Below are positions 38,947 through 47,831 of a stretch of 64,000 nt of DNA, in pieces; the stretch's first letter is position 1, and every line of letters begins with the position of its first letter. The stretch comes from Holophagae bacterium. GTDB lineage: Bacteria; Acidobacteriota; Holophagae; Acanthopleuribacterales; Acanthopleuribacteraceae. Under the pieces are notes generated by a model that was not told the DNA's origin, searched no databases, and saw nothing but the letters and a program-made list of their open reading frames with translations. The position numbers were made by a program, and so were the translations under genes. The stretch covers positions 434,001-498,000 of the forward strand of contig JAUIFE010000005.1 of the NCBI GenBank assembly GCA_030429565.1, given 5' to 3'.

Positions 38947-39741
38947 TTAACTCAATCCAAACCCCTGCAGCATTTGGCTGACGGCATCGACCACGGCTTT
39001 GCCGTCACAGGCATAGAGGTCGGCGCCGCTAAAGGGATTGAGTTCCATAAGGTGAAGATCGCCGTCGGCTTCGCCCACATCGAGCACGTACACCTGTTCC
39101 GGTGCGGGTAGCGCCTTGGCGACGGTCTCAGCAAAGTGCCAAACGGTTGTCGTTGGCTTCGTGTGCAGCGCACGGCGGCCCTCGGCCAGATACTCACTGC
39201 CCGCGACGACTTGGCCGGCCACAACCACAAAACGTCACTCGCGGCCGATCCGGCGAATGGGGGCGACGATCACGGGCAAGTTTTCGTTGTCAAAATAAAA
39301 GCCGTAATCCAGCGCCTTTAGGCTGATGACATCGCGCGATAACACGCGACCACTGAAGGGTTTGAGCGGGCTGTCGGGACGCACGAAAACACGGTCCGTG
39401 CAGCCCAGCTCAGCCAGGATCTGTTCGTGCTGCTGGACGAAGTTGACGGCGCTGAGATGCCGCCAATCCCGATGGACGAGCCAAGCGTTCGCCCGCGGGT
39501 ACCAAGATGAACAATGGAAACGGGCCGTGTCACACCAGGCGCCTGGCTGCCATCGGCCTGACGACGCGATGTGGTGGGCGTTGACCAGGCTGCCGTGAAA
39601 CACGGCCGGTGCCGCCAGGGTTGGGAGGTCCGGCCACCAGTCGTCCGACCAATCGACGATTCGGTGACCGAGCTGTGCGGCCCCGACGCGCAGGGGATCG
39701 GTTTGGCTAAAGACGTCGTTTTCTAAGATCCAGGTCAACAT
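38947..39741 (-). pseudogene. ATP-grasp (DUF4343-type) gene interrupted by one in-frame TGA
   Basis: Reading from ATG 39741, the first 168 codons end at TGA (39235-39237). The same frame then continues without a shift for another 95 codons to 38947. Across the stop the protein reads RRIGRE-stop-RFVVVAGQVVAGSEY, and ATP-grasp proteins of this type have EWR(F/Y) at this point, so a TGG codon for Trp has probably become TGA. The remainder (YVLDVGEADGDLHLMELNPFSGADLYACD) is intact and includes the metal-binding E-x-N. Either a young pseudogene, a sequencing error, or readthrough. Both halves are well preserved, so the change is recent. Confidence 0.75.
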
Positions 39742-39903
39742 GGTTTGTTTGATCCTTTGGTTACCCTTTTTGGGTGCGCTTTTCGTCCGCCTGAGCCAAG
39801 GAGAGGGCGGCGCTTTCCCGCACCGCCCAACGTTTTGTACCCGTGGCTGAAACCTTTACCAGCATTCCCCGGCAATGCGGTGTTTCAAGCAAAACCTTTT
39901 GGG

Positions 39904-40332
39904 TTAACAGGTTTTGTGATCGATGGATTGTTTCGATAGACCATGGTGTGCCAACCACTTAACCACCGCGACAAAACTAGCGCGCTGGATAGGACTGCGC
40001 GGATAGTCGCTGGGACTCATCGAAGCGCTAATTAGGGTGAAGCGATAGCCGCCGGTAATCGTATTCGCGGCAAATCCCTCGCGGGCGCCCTTTTCGGCGT
40101 AACGCCTTAACTCTGGACAAACCAATGCGCCTGGGAGACCAACCGTGTTATGGGGATCGCCCTGCCATTCTGGGTCTTCGGCCCAGACAAATTGAAGCTC
40201 AGAGGTTTCCCTCGGTTCGATTGATAGGGTAATGCCGATTTTGCCTGCGCAGTTAGAATAGGTGCCGGCACCAGCATAACAGGTACCGTCTTCGTTTATC
40301 TTAAAGTGGTCGGTTCTAAAGAGTTGAATCAT
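39904..40332 (-). CDS. small protein resembling an isolated EF-G domain IV
   Basis: 142 aa starting at ATG 40332 after GAAGGA. The order of motifs (AGKIGITLSIEPRETSEL; then a helix ELRRYAEKGAREGF; then GGYRFTLISASMSPSDYP; then RASFVAVVKWLAHHG) follows domain IV of elongation factor G. That domain has a GxxGxVxxxxEP strand, a 'VEKGIREA' helix, and a strand plus loop ending in an 'AFKxA' helix. There is no GTPase domain nearby. The match is by eye and moderate, so the call is tentative. It is flanked by the broken ATP-grasp gene and the Coq4-like gene on the same strand. Confidence 0.55.
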   Translation of the reverse strand: MIQLFRTDHFKINEDGTCYAGAGTYSNCAGKIGITLSIEPRETSELQFVWAEDPEWQGDPHNTVGLPGALVCPELRRYAEKGAREGFAANTITGGYRFTLISASMSPSDYPRSPIQRASFVAVVKWLAHHGLSKQSIDHKTC

Positions 40333-40534
40333 CGTGTCCTTCGTTTGTTCCCAGAAAATGCCAACGATCAGTGGTTTCGATCAGGTGGTTTTATGGGTAA
40401 CCATCCGATTCGGTCGCGCCAACAGGAACATGTGCCTGGGTACACGGATCCGGCGCTTGCATTAGCTACGCGCATTGGATGGTAAAAACTGACAGGATTA
40501 ATCGGTTTTGCTAACTAAATTGCATCAACCTTTT

Positions 40535-41179
40535 TCAGGCGGCGGTGGGTTGGTGGGCCGCCTGATCCGCCGCGTAGCCTGGTACCAAAGCATGGCGCAC
40601 CTCACACAACGGCTGGTCGAACAGCGTTTCCAGCGGTGCCGTGACCAAAACCGCCGCGTCGCGCGCCAGCGCTTTGCCGCGCGCCTGGGCTGCTTTCATG
40701 CGGGCCCGTTGCCAAAAGGGCAGAAAGGCCATGCGGTCGGCCACGCGTGCCGCCCAATCGAGCGTCGGTGTGTAGTGTTGTTCGCCGACAAATGCGTAGA
40801 CGCCCATTTCGCCGGCCAGACTGGTGTCGAAATTGAGCAACGTGTGGATCATGTCGTGCACACGCACGTAGCGAATGGTGATCGGGTATTTTTCGAAAAG
40901 GGGTTCAATTTCAGACGAGAAGTTAAAAGGTTGCAACTTGTGGCGCGCCATGAAACGGCCGTAGGCGTGGCCGAAGGTATGGCTGGGCAGGCGGTTTAAA
41001 TCGGCAAGTTCGATGGGGGCGAAGTTGATGTCGTGCATGGTTAACGCTTGCGCCGTGTGATCGCTGGGTGCTTCGCGATCCATAAATAGCGTCATTTTTA
41101 AAACGGGTACGTCGCCGACGTATTCGCCGCGTCGCATGGTGCGTGTCATTTGGGCTACGGTTCGAATGTGTTTGATCAT
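40535..41179 (-). CDS. Coq4-family protein
   Basis: ATG 41179 has GGGAGG 6 bp upstream, giving 214 aa. The zinc-binding signature of COQ4, H-D-x2-H-x11-E, is exact (HDMIH at 108-112, Glu124), in the context RYVRVHDMIHTLLNFDTSLAGE. COQ4 proteins take part in ubiquinone biosynthesis, where they act on the ring at the C1 position. Family members also occur in bacteria without ubiquinone, so its role here is uncertain. No other quinone-synthesis gene lies in the window. The N-terminal part (TLFMDREAPSDHTAQALTM) looks like a family-specific extension. Confidence 0.85.
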   Translation of the reverse strand: MIKHIRTVAQMTRTMRRGEYVGDVPVLKMTLFMDREAPSDHTAQALTMHDINFAPIELADLNRLPSHTFGHAYGRFMARHKLQPFNFSSEIEPLFEKYPITIRYVRVHDMIHTLLNFDTSLAGEMGVYAFVGEQHYTPTLDWAARVADRMAFLPFWQRARMKAAQARGKALARDAAVLVTAPLETLFDQPLCEVRHALVPGYAADQAAHQPTAA

Positions 41180-41468
41180 GATCAACCTCCCAAGTGGGGT
41201 ACCGATCTTGTGTGCGACCGCATGGAATAGCCATTGTCTCATTTGGTTCAGCGGGGCAGTCGTGGGCGTTCATAGGTTACGGAGGGAGCACCTGTTTGTT
41301 CGGGCGACTCAATCCTCGGTCGCATCTAGCCGAACCTCGTGTAATACGGCCTTGCTTTAGAAGGGGTTTCGCGTGTGGTTTCGCCTCAACCCGATACCCG
41401 TTTGTGGCCTTGATTCGGTCGATACCTTCGATTTTTTCAAACATTTTTGGGTTGGGCGCTCGGTGATT

Positions 41469-41891
41469 CTAATCGTCGCGCGAGATCGGCCGTCTGCGCA
41501 TGTTTTTAATCGAAGCGCGTTTCTTTTTGGCGTCAATTCGGCGCTCTTTGGCCGCGCGTGAGGGTTTGGTTTTAACCCGTTTGCGTTCCACTTTCGTCGC
41601 CGAGCGAATCACGGAGACCAGTTTGCCCAGCGCGTCCTCGCGGTTTTGGAGCTGGCTGCGGTAGCGTTGCGAAGTGACCAGCAAAATGCCGTCCTCAGTG
41701 ATGCGTTGATCCGAGCTGTTCAAGAGCCGCTGTTTCACGAACGGCGGCAGGCTCGACGCCGCTACATTAAAACGCAGGCGCACCGAGCTGGATGTCTTGT
41801 TGACATGCTGACCCCCTGGCCCCGAAGCCGCCATAAACTCTTCCTGAATCTCGTTGGGGTGGATCGCAATCCTGTCCGTAATCTGAATCAT
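41469..41891 (-). CDS. arfB: peptidyl-tRNA hydrolase ArfB (ribosome rescue)
   Basis: 140 aa, the usual size for ArfB. The catalytic GGQ lies at 26-28 in ASGPGGQHVNKTSS, and the C-terminal tail is strongly basic (KRVKTKPSRAAKERRIDAKKKR), which inserts into the empty mRNA channel. ArfB releases stalled nascent chains from non-stop ribosomes in the cytoplasm. A possible start AUG at 41891 is preceded by weak GGAG. Adjacent genes do not suggest an operon. Confidence 0.95.
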   Translation of the reverse strand: MIQITDRIAIHPNEIQEEFMAASGPGGQHVNKTSSSVRLRFNVAASSLPPFVKQRLLNSSDQRITEDGILLVTSQRYRSQLQNREDALGKLVSVIRSATKVERKRVKTKPSRAAKERRIDAKKKRASIKNMRRRPISRDD

Positions 41892-42412
41892 GGGGTCTCT
41901 TTACTCCGTTTGTGTCGCACTGCTTGAGTATACATGGTTCCCTGCCGTGTCGCTGTTTTTCCCGCACCCGCCTCGGGTTGGTCATCGCCGCGCATTCGCC
42001 GGTGATGCCTCGTTTGAACCGTCCTAATAACGCCCTTGTTGTGCTTTTTCCAAGGCGCGTTCTTTTAACGGCATTCTGGTGGGCGGCGAGGACTCTGGTG
42101 GTGGTGAGTTTACGTTCCGGTGTGCTCTTTTTTATCTGTGATAAATCGCTGAGTAATTAGATGGTGCCTGGGTCTTGAGATTGCCGTGGTGCCCGTGTAA
42201 GATGAGCCCATTCCTTTTCTGAAAGTATGCTTTATCCAGCCCTAATTATATTGAAAGTCATGACTTATCTATTGGTGGTGGACGATGTGGCACATGCCGT
42301 CGAGTCAGGTTGACGCGCTAAGAAATGCCAAGTGGCAAATTGACCTTTGCGCTGGAGAAAATCAAGGAATGTGTGTCAATGGTGCGGCGTTTTCGTCGTC
42401 GTCGGAGATCTT
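41892..42412. other. intergenic region between divergent genes
   Basis: About 520 bp between ArfB and the ABC exporter. It holds a 17-codon frame at 42260-42313 that reads like the first strand of a response regulator (YLLVVDD) but then stops. No other gene or RNA seen; promoters for both sides are expected. Confidence 0.4.
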
Positions 42413-44503
42413 TTGATCGCGCCGGGGGCTCTTGAAACGGCACTGCCGCGCTTGCGTTCCAAGTTGCCCGGACGCGAGCGCTGGGACGTGCCGGGTTTGT
42501 GGCGTCGGCCCGCCTTGGCCCGTGAACTCGAGCTTTTACTCGCCGCCCAGCAGGGGGTTACCGCTGTGCGCGCCAATCCCGCTACCGGCCGTTTACTTAT
42601 TGAGTATCGGCCCGGTGCCACCTGTAACTTCTCGTTGACCGAGCTTATTGGCCGCCTGAAACGCGCCCAACCGGAGCTTGCCGAGGAAGCGGTACAACCC
42701 ACTTTCAAAGAGATTCGTGAGCTGATTAAGCGATACGAGCAGGATCCCCAATTGCGTCGCAAGGCCTCCGTGTATTCCGTGCTCAACGCGATCACCAGCC
42801 TCGCCGAACCGCTGGCGTTTGGCTTGTTGTTGACCACTGCTATTTCCGGCGGGAGCCCGTTGTTGGCCGCCCTCGGTTTGAAAACAGCCGTGTCGCAAAT
42901 GGCCGCGCTGGGTGTTGGTATTTGGGGCGTGCGGGCGCTCGATTCACGTCTCAACGTCTTGCAAAACGAGGCCTGGCAGGAATACGCGGGTCAGGTTGCC
43001 CACGAAGTGCGCGTTGCTGCCTTCGACAAGGTCGCGTCCCTGGATATGGCCTATTTGCAAAGTCGCCAGACCAGCCGTTTGGCGCAAATCATCGACGGCG
43101 ACAGCCGCACCGTGCGCGCCTTTTTGGAATCGATACCCCATGCCGCTTTGGAGAAATCGGTCACCCTGGTTGGCGGTGGCTTGTTCCTTGTTTGGATCTC
43201 ACCGACCGCCTTTTTGTTGACCCTGTCCTCGGCACCGCTGATGGTGTTGCTGTTCCGGCGTTACCACCAGCGCATCACCCGCCAATACTTGGCACGTGGC
43301 GATGCCGAACAAAAAGCAGCCAACGTCGTGGCCAATAGTTTGGCCGGCATGGAGACCGTCAAGAGTTTCAGCCGCGAGCCTTTTGAATCGGAGCGCGTCA
43401 GTGCATCGGGGAAGGTCTTACACCGCGACATTGCCGACGCTTACAACTTAAGTGCGGCCTACGCCAACTTGACCAAACTGGCGCTGGTTACCGGCATGGT
43501 CCTGCCTTTGGCTTACAGCGGCGTCATGGTGCTCGACGGCGCCTTGAGCAGCACGCATTTTATGATGCAAACCTTTATGTTGCCGCAAATGACCACGATC
43601 GCTTGGGGTCTCGACCAAAAATACGACCTGTACCACAACACCGTCGGCGCCACTGCCCGATTGCAGCAATTGCTGGCCTGCGCCGCCGTGATGACCGATG
43701 GCCAACAAACGCTGTTACACCGGGACGTTGCGGGTGAGCTGACCTTCGAAGATGTGAGCTTCGCCTACCACCCGCAAAAACCCGTGCTGACGCGTTTCAA
43801 CCTAACCGTGCCGGCCAGGTCATCTTTGGCTTTGGTCGGTGAAACCGGATCGGGCAAATCAACTGCCGCCAAATTGGTGCCGCGCTTTTACGATCCCAAC
43901 GCGGGCCGCGTGTTGTTGGACGGCTGGGACTTGCGCGAGCTGTCGCTGGCGAGCCTGCGCGAGATGGTCGGTTACGTCGGCCAAGATGTATTTCTGTTCG
44001 ACGGTACCGTTTTCGAAAACATCGCTTACGGCCGACCCGGCGCCGACCTTGCCGCTGTTCGCGAAGCCGCGCGCCAAGCGGAAGCACTCGACTTCATCGA
44101 GGCGCTGCCTATGGGTTTCGACGAAGGTGTCGGTGAACGCGGCGTCAAGTTATCCGGCGGCCAGCGCCAGCGCATCTCGATTGCCCGTGTCCTGCTCAAG
44201 AATCCGCCCATCATCATCTTCGACGAGGCAACGTCGGCCGTTGATAACGAAACCGAAGCGGCGCTGCGTACGTCCTTCGCACGTCTGTGCCGCGACCGCA
44301 CCGTCATTACCATCGCGCACCGCATGTCTACCATCCGCGAGGTCGACCAAATTTGCGTATTGGGTCGTGGCCGCATCCTCGAGCGCGGCAGCCACGATGA
44401 GCTGCTCGCCCGCAACGGCCATTACGCCCAACTGCTCGCCCTGGAAACCGGCCAACCGGCCGCGTCTTCGGAGGGCAAAGTCGTCGCCCTGCACTCTTCG
44501 TAA
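42413..44503 (+). CDS. ABC exporter (fused TMD-NBD) with HMA-like N-terminus
   Basis: Start TTG 42413 has GGAG 5 bp upstream; TTG 42347 would add 22 residues. The first about 80 residues contain GVTAVRANPATGRLLIEY, the beta-alpha-beta rhythm of a heavy-metal-associated domain but lacking the CxxC metal pair, so metal binding is not expected. Six membrane helices follow (about 115-400), then the nucleotide-binding domain: Walker A GETGSGKST, signature LSGGQRQR, Walker B IIIFDEATSA and a terminal His (IAHRMS). Acts as a homodimeric inner-membrane exporter; substrate unknown. About 250 bp separate it from the next gene on the same strand. Confidence 0.9.
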   Translation: MIAPGALETALPRLRSKLPGRERWDVPGLWRRPALARELELLLAAQQGVTAVRANPATGRLLIEYRPGATCNFSLTELIGRLKRAQPELAEEAVQPTFKEIRELIKRYEQDPQLRRKASVYSVLNAITSLAEPLAFGLLLTTAISGGSPLLAALGLKTAVSQMAALGVGIWGVRALDSRLNVLQNEAWQEYAGQVAHEVRVAAFDKVASLDMAYLQSRQTSRLAQIIDGDSRTVRAFLESIPHAALEKSVTLVGGGLFLVWISPTAFLLTLSSAPLMVLLFRRYHQRITRQYLARGDAEQKAANVVANSLAGMETVKSFSREPFESERVSASGKVLHRDIADAYNLSAAYANLTKLALVTGMVLPLAYSGVMVLDGALSSTHFMMQTFMLPQMTTIAWGLDQKYDLYHNTVGATARLQQLLACAAVMTDGQQTLLHRDVAGELTFEDVSFAYHPQKPVLTRFNLTVPARSSLALVGETGSGKSTAAKLVPRFYDPNAGRVLLDGWDLRELSLASLREMVGYVGQDVFLFDGTVFENIAYGRPGADLAAVREAARQAEALDFIEALPMGFDEGVGERGVKLSGGQRQRISIARVLLKNPPIIIFDEATSAVDNETEAALRTSFARLCRDRTVITIAHRMSTIREVDQICVLGRGRILERGSHDELLARNGHYAQLLALETGQPAASSEGKVVALHSS

Positions 44504-44798
44504 TCTATGGAGAACACAAATAGGCGGGTTTCCTCACTTTTTGCTGATTTCGGGCCCACCATTTTGATCGTGGCGCAACTGCTTGCCTTAAATTATTGAG
44601 AGCCTCTCATTCGCCGGCGCAAATTCACGAGAAGCTATTTCCTGCCGTGACAAAACATGAAGGACAGGCAGAAATTCCTGGGTAGAACCGAGTGTCACCT
44701 GTGGGCTGCGTTGTTAAAATGGTCCCGATTTAGTGGATAACTGAAAACGGATGATTGGTGTCGCTTGCAATCGATTTGCTTCTCGCGAAGGTGGTCCG

Positions 44799-47700
44799 AT
44801 GGCTGAACTTTCCAAGTTATCAGCACAACTCATTTGTCGTATGGTTGGCCGTATTCGGGATTCGCCGGGTGCCTCCGAAACCCCCTTTTTTGCCGCTCTT
44901 GCGGCGCACCCTGATACCTCACTGTTCTTTGGTACGGTGAATGCCGCGCTTTCCCGCGCACCGGTCTTTACCGGGCTACTTGAGGATGTGGCGACCGATT
45001 GGGCTTTGGCTTGCTGGACGGCGTTTTGTCGCACTGAGCGCGTTGATCTCGGCACTTTGCTCGCGCAATACCACGGCGAATTAGGCGACGCGGTGGTGGC
45101 GACCCGCGAGCGAGCTCAGGCATTCACGAGCAATTTTGAAGCCTTGATCGAGGCACACTTTCCCAGCGCATGGGATTGGGCCGCGACCTGCGAGGCCCGC
45201 GCCCAGGCCGCTGACGGTCGGGCTTCTTTTACGGCTCAGCTCGAGGCGGCGCCGCCGTTCGGGTTGCCCAGCCGACCTGGCTGGTTAGCAGTGACGGACT
45301 TTCGTCGTCGCTTGACGCCGTTATTTGGTCGCGATGCCTTGATGGACGCTTTGGCGGATTTTCGAGATGGTGACCAATCGTTTCGCTGGTGGTCCATTTA
45401 CGGCCCCAAAGGCTGCGGCAAGTCGCGGCTCGCCTTGGCTTGGCTCGAGGCCTCCTTGGCGGCCGGCTGGCTGCCGGTTTATTTGGGTGAGGGTTACCGT
45501 CGCCATACCTTCAGCGAATGGCGTCCGTTTCACCCCACCGTTATCGTGGTCGAGAATGCCAGTGCGCACGAGCATTTGCAACGCCTCCACGGTCACCGCA
45601 CTCAGTGCGGGCTTAACGGCGACCCACGAGTGCGTATCCTTTACCTCGATCGTGCCGAGGCTCGCCCCGGGTGGCCTGCCATGTTTGACCAAAACAGTCG
45701 TGTGCACTATGGGCAAAGCAAGGACGGAAATGGTTATCGAGAACCACTCTTGCTCGGTTCGCTCCATTCGAATAAAGGGTTTTTTGATGTCGCTGTGGCC
45801 GCTTTGGGCGCAGAACCTTGCGACCAACCCTATGACCGCGCTGCGCTTCATCGCTTTCTCCAAAAAAGACCATCGCCGTTATGGGTTTTAGCGACGGCCC
45901 AACTGTGGGCGTCCAATGCGCATGACCGAGGGCTTTTCAAAATGTCGCAGGAAGCAGCGCTCGCCGCCGGTTTACAGCTTGAATTGGCAAGGGTTAAACG
46001 CTGTTTGAACGACGAAACCGCTTATGCAGCTTGGTTTTGTGCCGTTGTTTGGCAAGGGTTGGCGCCTGGGGGTTGCCTGGAGGACTTGCAGAAGTTTCTG
46101 TTTTGGTTGGGAGCGAACCTTGCTCCCGACCAGTGGACGGCTGTTCGCAAGCTTTTGGTCGGTGAGGCTAACGAAGCTGGGTTCACAGCGCCGCTCGGCC
46201 TTGTAGCGCCCGAGTTCCTGTGGGGCGGCCTTTACCAATCCAATACTCTTCCCGGGGTTAAACCTTTTGTTGCCGCGCGTCCTCTAGAAATCACGTCGTG
46301 GCTTGTGCGGATTGCTGCGGACCATATCGGTGACTTGACTCAGCCACTGCGTTCACTGGCGAAACGCACCCGTGAGCGATGGCTGGAAGCGTTGTTTCGA
46401 GCGGCTGGTCCCGGCGATGCGGGCCAGGCGGAAGACTGGTGGATGCAGGCGCGCACGTTGCTCGCTTGGGCTTTCATCGATCGCGACAACGTGGAGGGTG
46501 CCGGTGTTTTTATCGAGCGATACGCCGCGGCAGCCACGCAATGGCCCTCCGTCGCGATGAACCTTGCTTTGGCCTTCGATTTCCTTGGAAGAGGTGATCG
46601 CGAGGATCGTTTACAAACTCGGCGTTGGTACACTTTGGCCGTGCCGGATTCAGATTTGCGTCGCCGCTGTGGCGACGGGGCCGATCCGCCCAACTGGCCG
46701 GCGCTGGAGCAGGAAATGCGCTCGCGACATATTTGGTATGACCAACAGCCTTGCACGGTCGATCCGATTGCGTTTTATGCTTTGGTTTACAGCCTTTCAC
46801 GGCAAATGGATGGTGAATCCGACCTCAGCGAGAACGGGTTCTGGTGCGAACGAGCCGGTCTTTCCGGTTTGCCTTATGCCATGTTCCTCCGCGCTGACTG
46901 GCGACGTTATTCGGGTGATGTACAAATCCAATCAGCACGTCGTCGCTGGTTTGGTTATGCGCATCAAGCCGGTAGTCCCGAAGGCGCCGTTCATTTAGCG
47001 CTTATGTTGGCTTCGGAGTACGGGGGCCCCAAATATTCGGCACGTTCCCGTGCGCTCCTCGAAGCCGAAGTCGCCAAGGGTAATCTGGAGGCGATGGGCT
47101 TTTTTGCCGAGATGTTGGCGCATGGTTTTTGGAACCAGAGACCTTCGGCCATAGACGCGATTATCCCGTATCGTCAGCAGGCAAGTACGCTCGAGGACCA
47201 CGAAGCCTTGTTCCGTTTGGGTTGGCTGTTGCGAAGTGGTGCCGTTGTCGAAAATCAAGAACTGGCCGTCTTCTATTTGAAGGCGGCGGTTTTTCAGGGG
47301 AACAAGGCCGCGATTCGGCCTTTTGTTCAGAGTTGGGATTGGGAGGATTCTTCGTCCGATGAAGCCGCCCTGAGCCGCAAGGCCCTGGATTTGGCTGCCA
47401 AGGCTGGTGATCGAAAGCTGATGCTTACTTATGCACGGTACTTACTTGAGGGCATTGGCGGTAAAGAAGATCCGGCGGCCGCCAGGCATTGGTTAGCGGA
47501 ATCAGCTAGCTTGGGTCTTGCCGAGGCGCAATCTTGGCTGGGCGAAATGTACATGGCCGGCATCGGTGGGGAGCGTGATCCAGAGATGGCACGCGTTTAT
47601 TTCGAACAGGCCCAGCGCGGTGGTTTTGGGGTTGGGTTTTATGGTTATGCGCGCCGGCTGGTAATGCAAGGTGATTACGATCAGGCGATGGTCACCCTGT

Positions 47701-47831
47701 TCCGGGTTGCAAGAACGCCGTATTACCACGACATTGATGACCTCTGTACCGATTTTCCTGCTTTGGCAGACCATCCAGAACGTTCACGCTTGGCGGCGCT
47801 GATTCGTGAAGGCCGCGAATCATCCTGGTAA
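44799..47831 (+). CDS. P-loop NTPase fused to Sel1-like repeats
   Basis: ATG 44799 has AAGGTGG upstream; ATG 44751 is an alternative. The 1010-aa product has a Gly-rich Walker A at 202-209 (YGPKGCGKS) after an uncharacterised N-terminal domain. There follows a stretch that could hold a Walker B (PTVIVVENAS) and a helical middle part. The C-terminal 300 residues are Sel1-like/TPR repeats (AQSWLGEMYMAGIGGERDPEMARVYFEQA). P-loop plus helical repeats is the STAND-type pattern of signalling or defence proteins. That role is inference; no neighbouring effector is seen. The big repeat cluster starts directly after its stop. Confidence 0.8.
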   Translation: MAELSKLSAQLICRMVGRIRDSPGASETPFFAALAAHPDTSLFFGTVNAALSRAPVFTGLLEDVATDWALACWTAFCRTERVDLGTLLAQYHGELGDAVVATRERAQAFTSNFEALIEAHFPSAWDWAATCEARAQAADGRASFTAQLEAAPPFGLPSRPGWLAVTDFRRRLTPLFGRDALMDALADFRDGDQSFRWWSIYGPKGCGKSRLALAWLEASLAAGWLPVYLGEGYRRHTFSEWRPFHPTVIVVENASAHEHLQRLHGHRTQCGLNGDPRVRILYLDRAEARPGWPAMFDQNSRVHYGQSKDGNGYREPLLLGSLHSNKGFFDVAVAALGAEPCDQPYDRAALHRFLQKRPSPLWVLATAQLWASNAHDRGLFKMSQEAALAAGLQLELARVKRCLNDETAYAAWFCAVVWQGLAPGGCLEDLQKFLFWLGANLAPDQWTAVRKLLVGEANEAGFTAPLGLVAPEFLWGGLYQSNTLPGVKPFVAARPLEITSWLVRIAADHIGDLTQPLRSLAKRTRERWLEALFRAAGPGDAGQAEDWWMQARTLLAWAFIDRDNVEGAGVFIERYAAAATQWPSVAMNLALAFDFLGRGDREDRLQTRRWYTLAVPDSDLRRRCGDGADPPNWPALEQEMRSRHIWYDQQPCTVDPIAFYALVYSLSRQMDGESDLSENGFWCERAGLSGLPYAMFLRADWRRYSGDVQIQSARRRWFGYAHQAGSPEGAVHLALMLASEYGGPKYSARSRALLEAEVAKGNLEAMGFFAEMLAHGFWNQRPSAIDAIIPYRQQASTLEDHEALFRLGWLLRSGAVVENQELAVFYLKAAVFQGNKAAIRPFVQSWDWEDSSSDEAALSRKALDLAAKAGDRKLMLTYARYLLEGIGGKEDPAAARHWLAESASLGLAEAQSWLGEMYMAGIGGERDPEMARVYFEQAQRGGFGVGFYGYARRLVMQGDYDQAMVTLFRVARTPYYHDIDDLCTDFPALADHPERSRLAALIREGRESSW

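Noticed and set aside
42260..42313. 17-codon frame starting like a response regulator (YLLVVDD)
   Set aside because: Too short and ends after 17 codons; could be a decayed fragment but similarity this short is not evidence.
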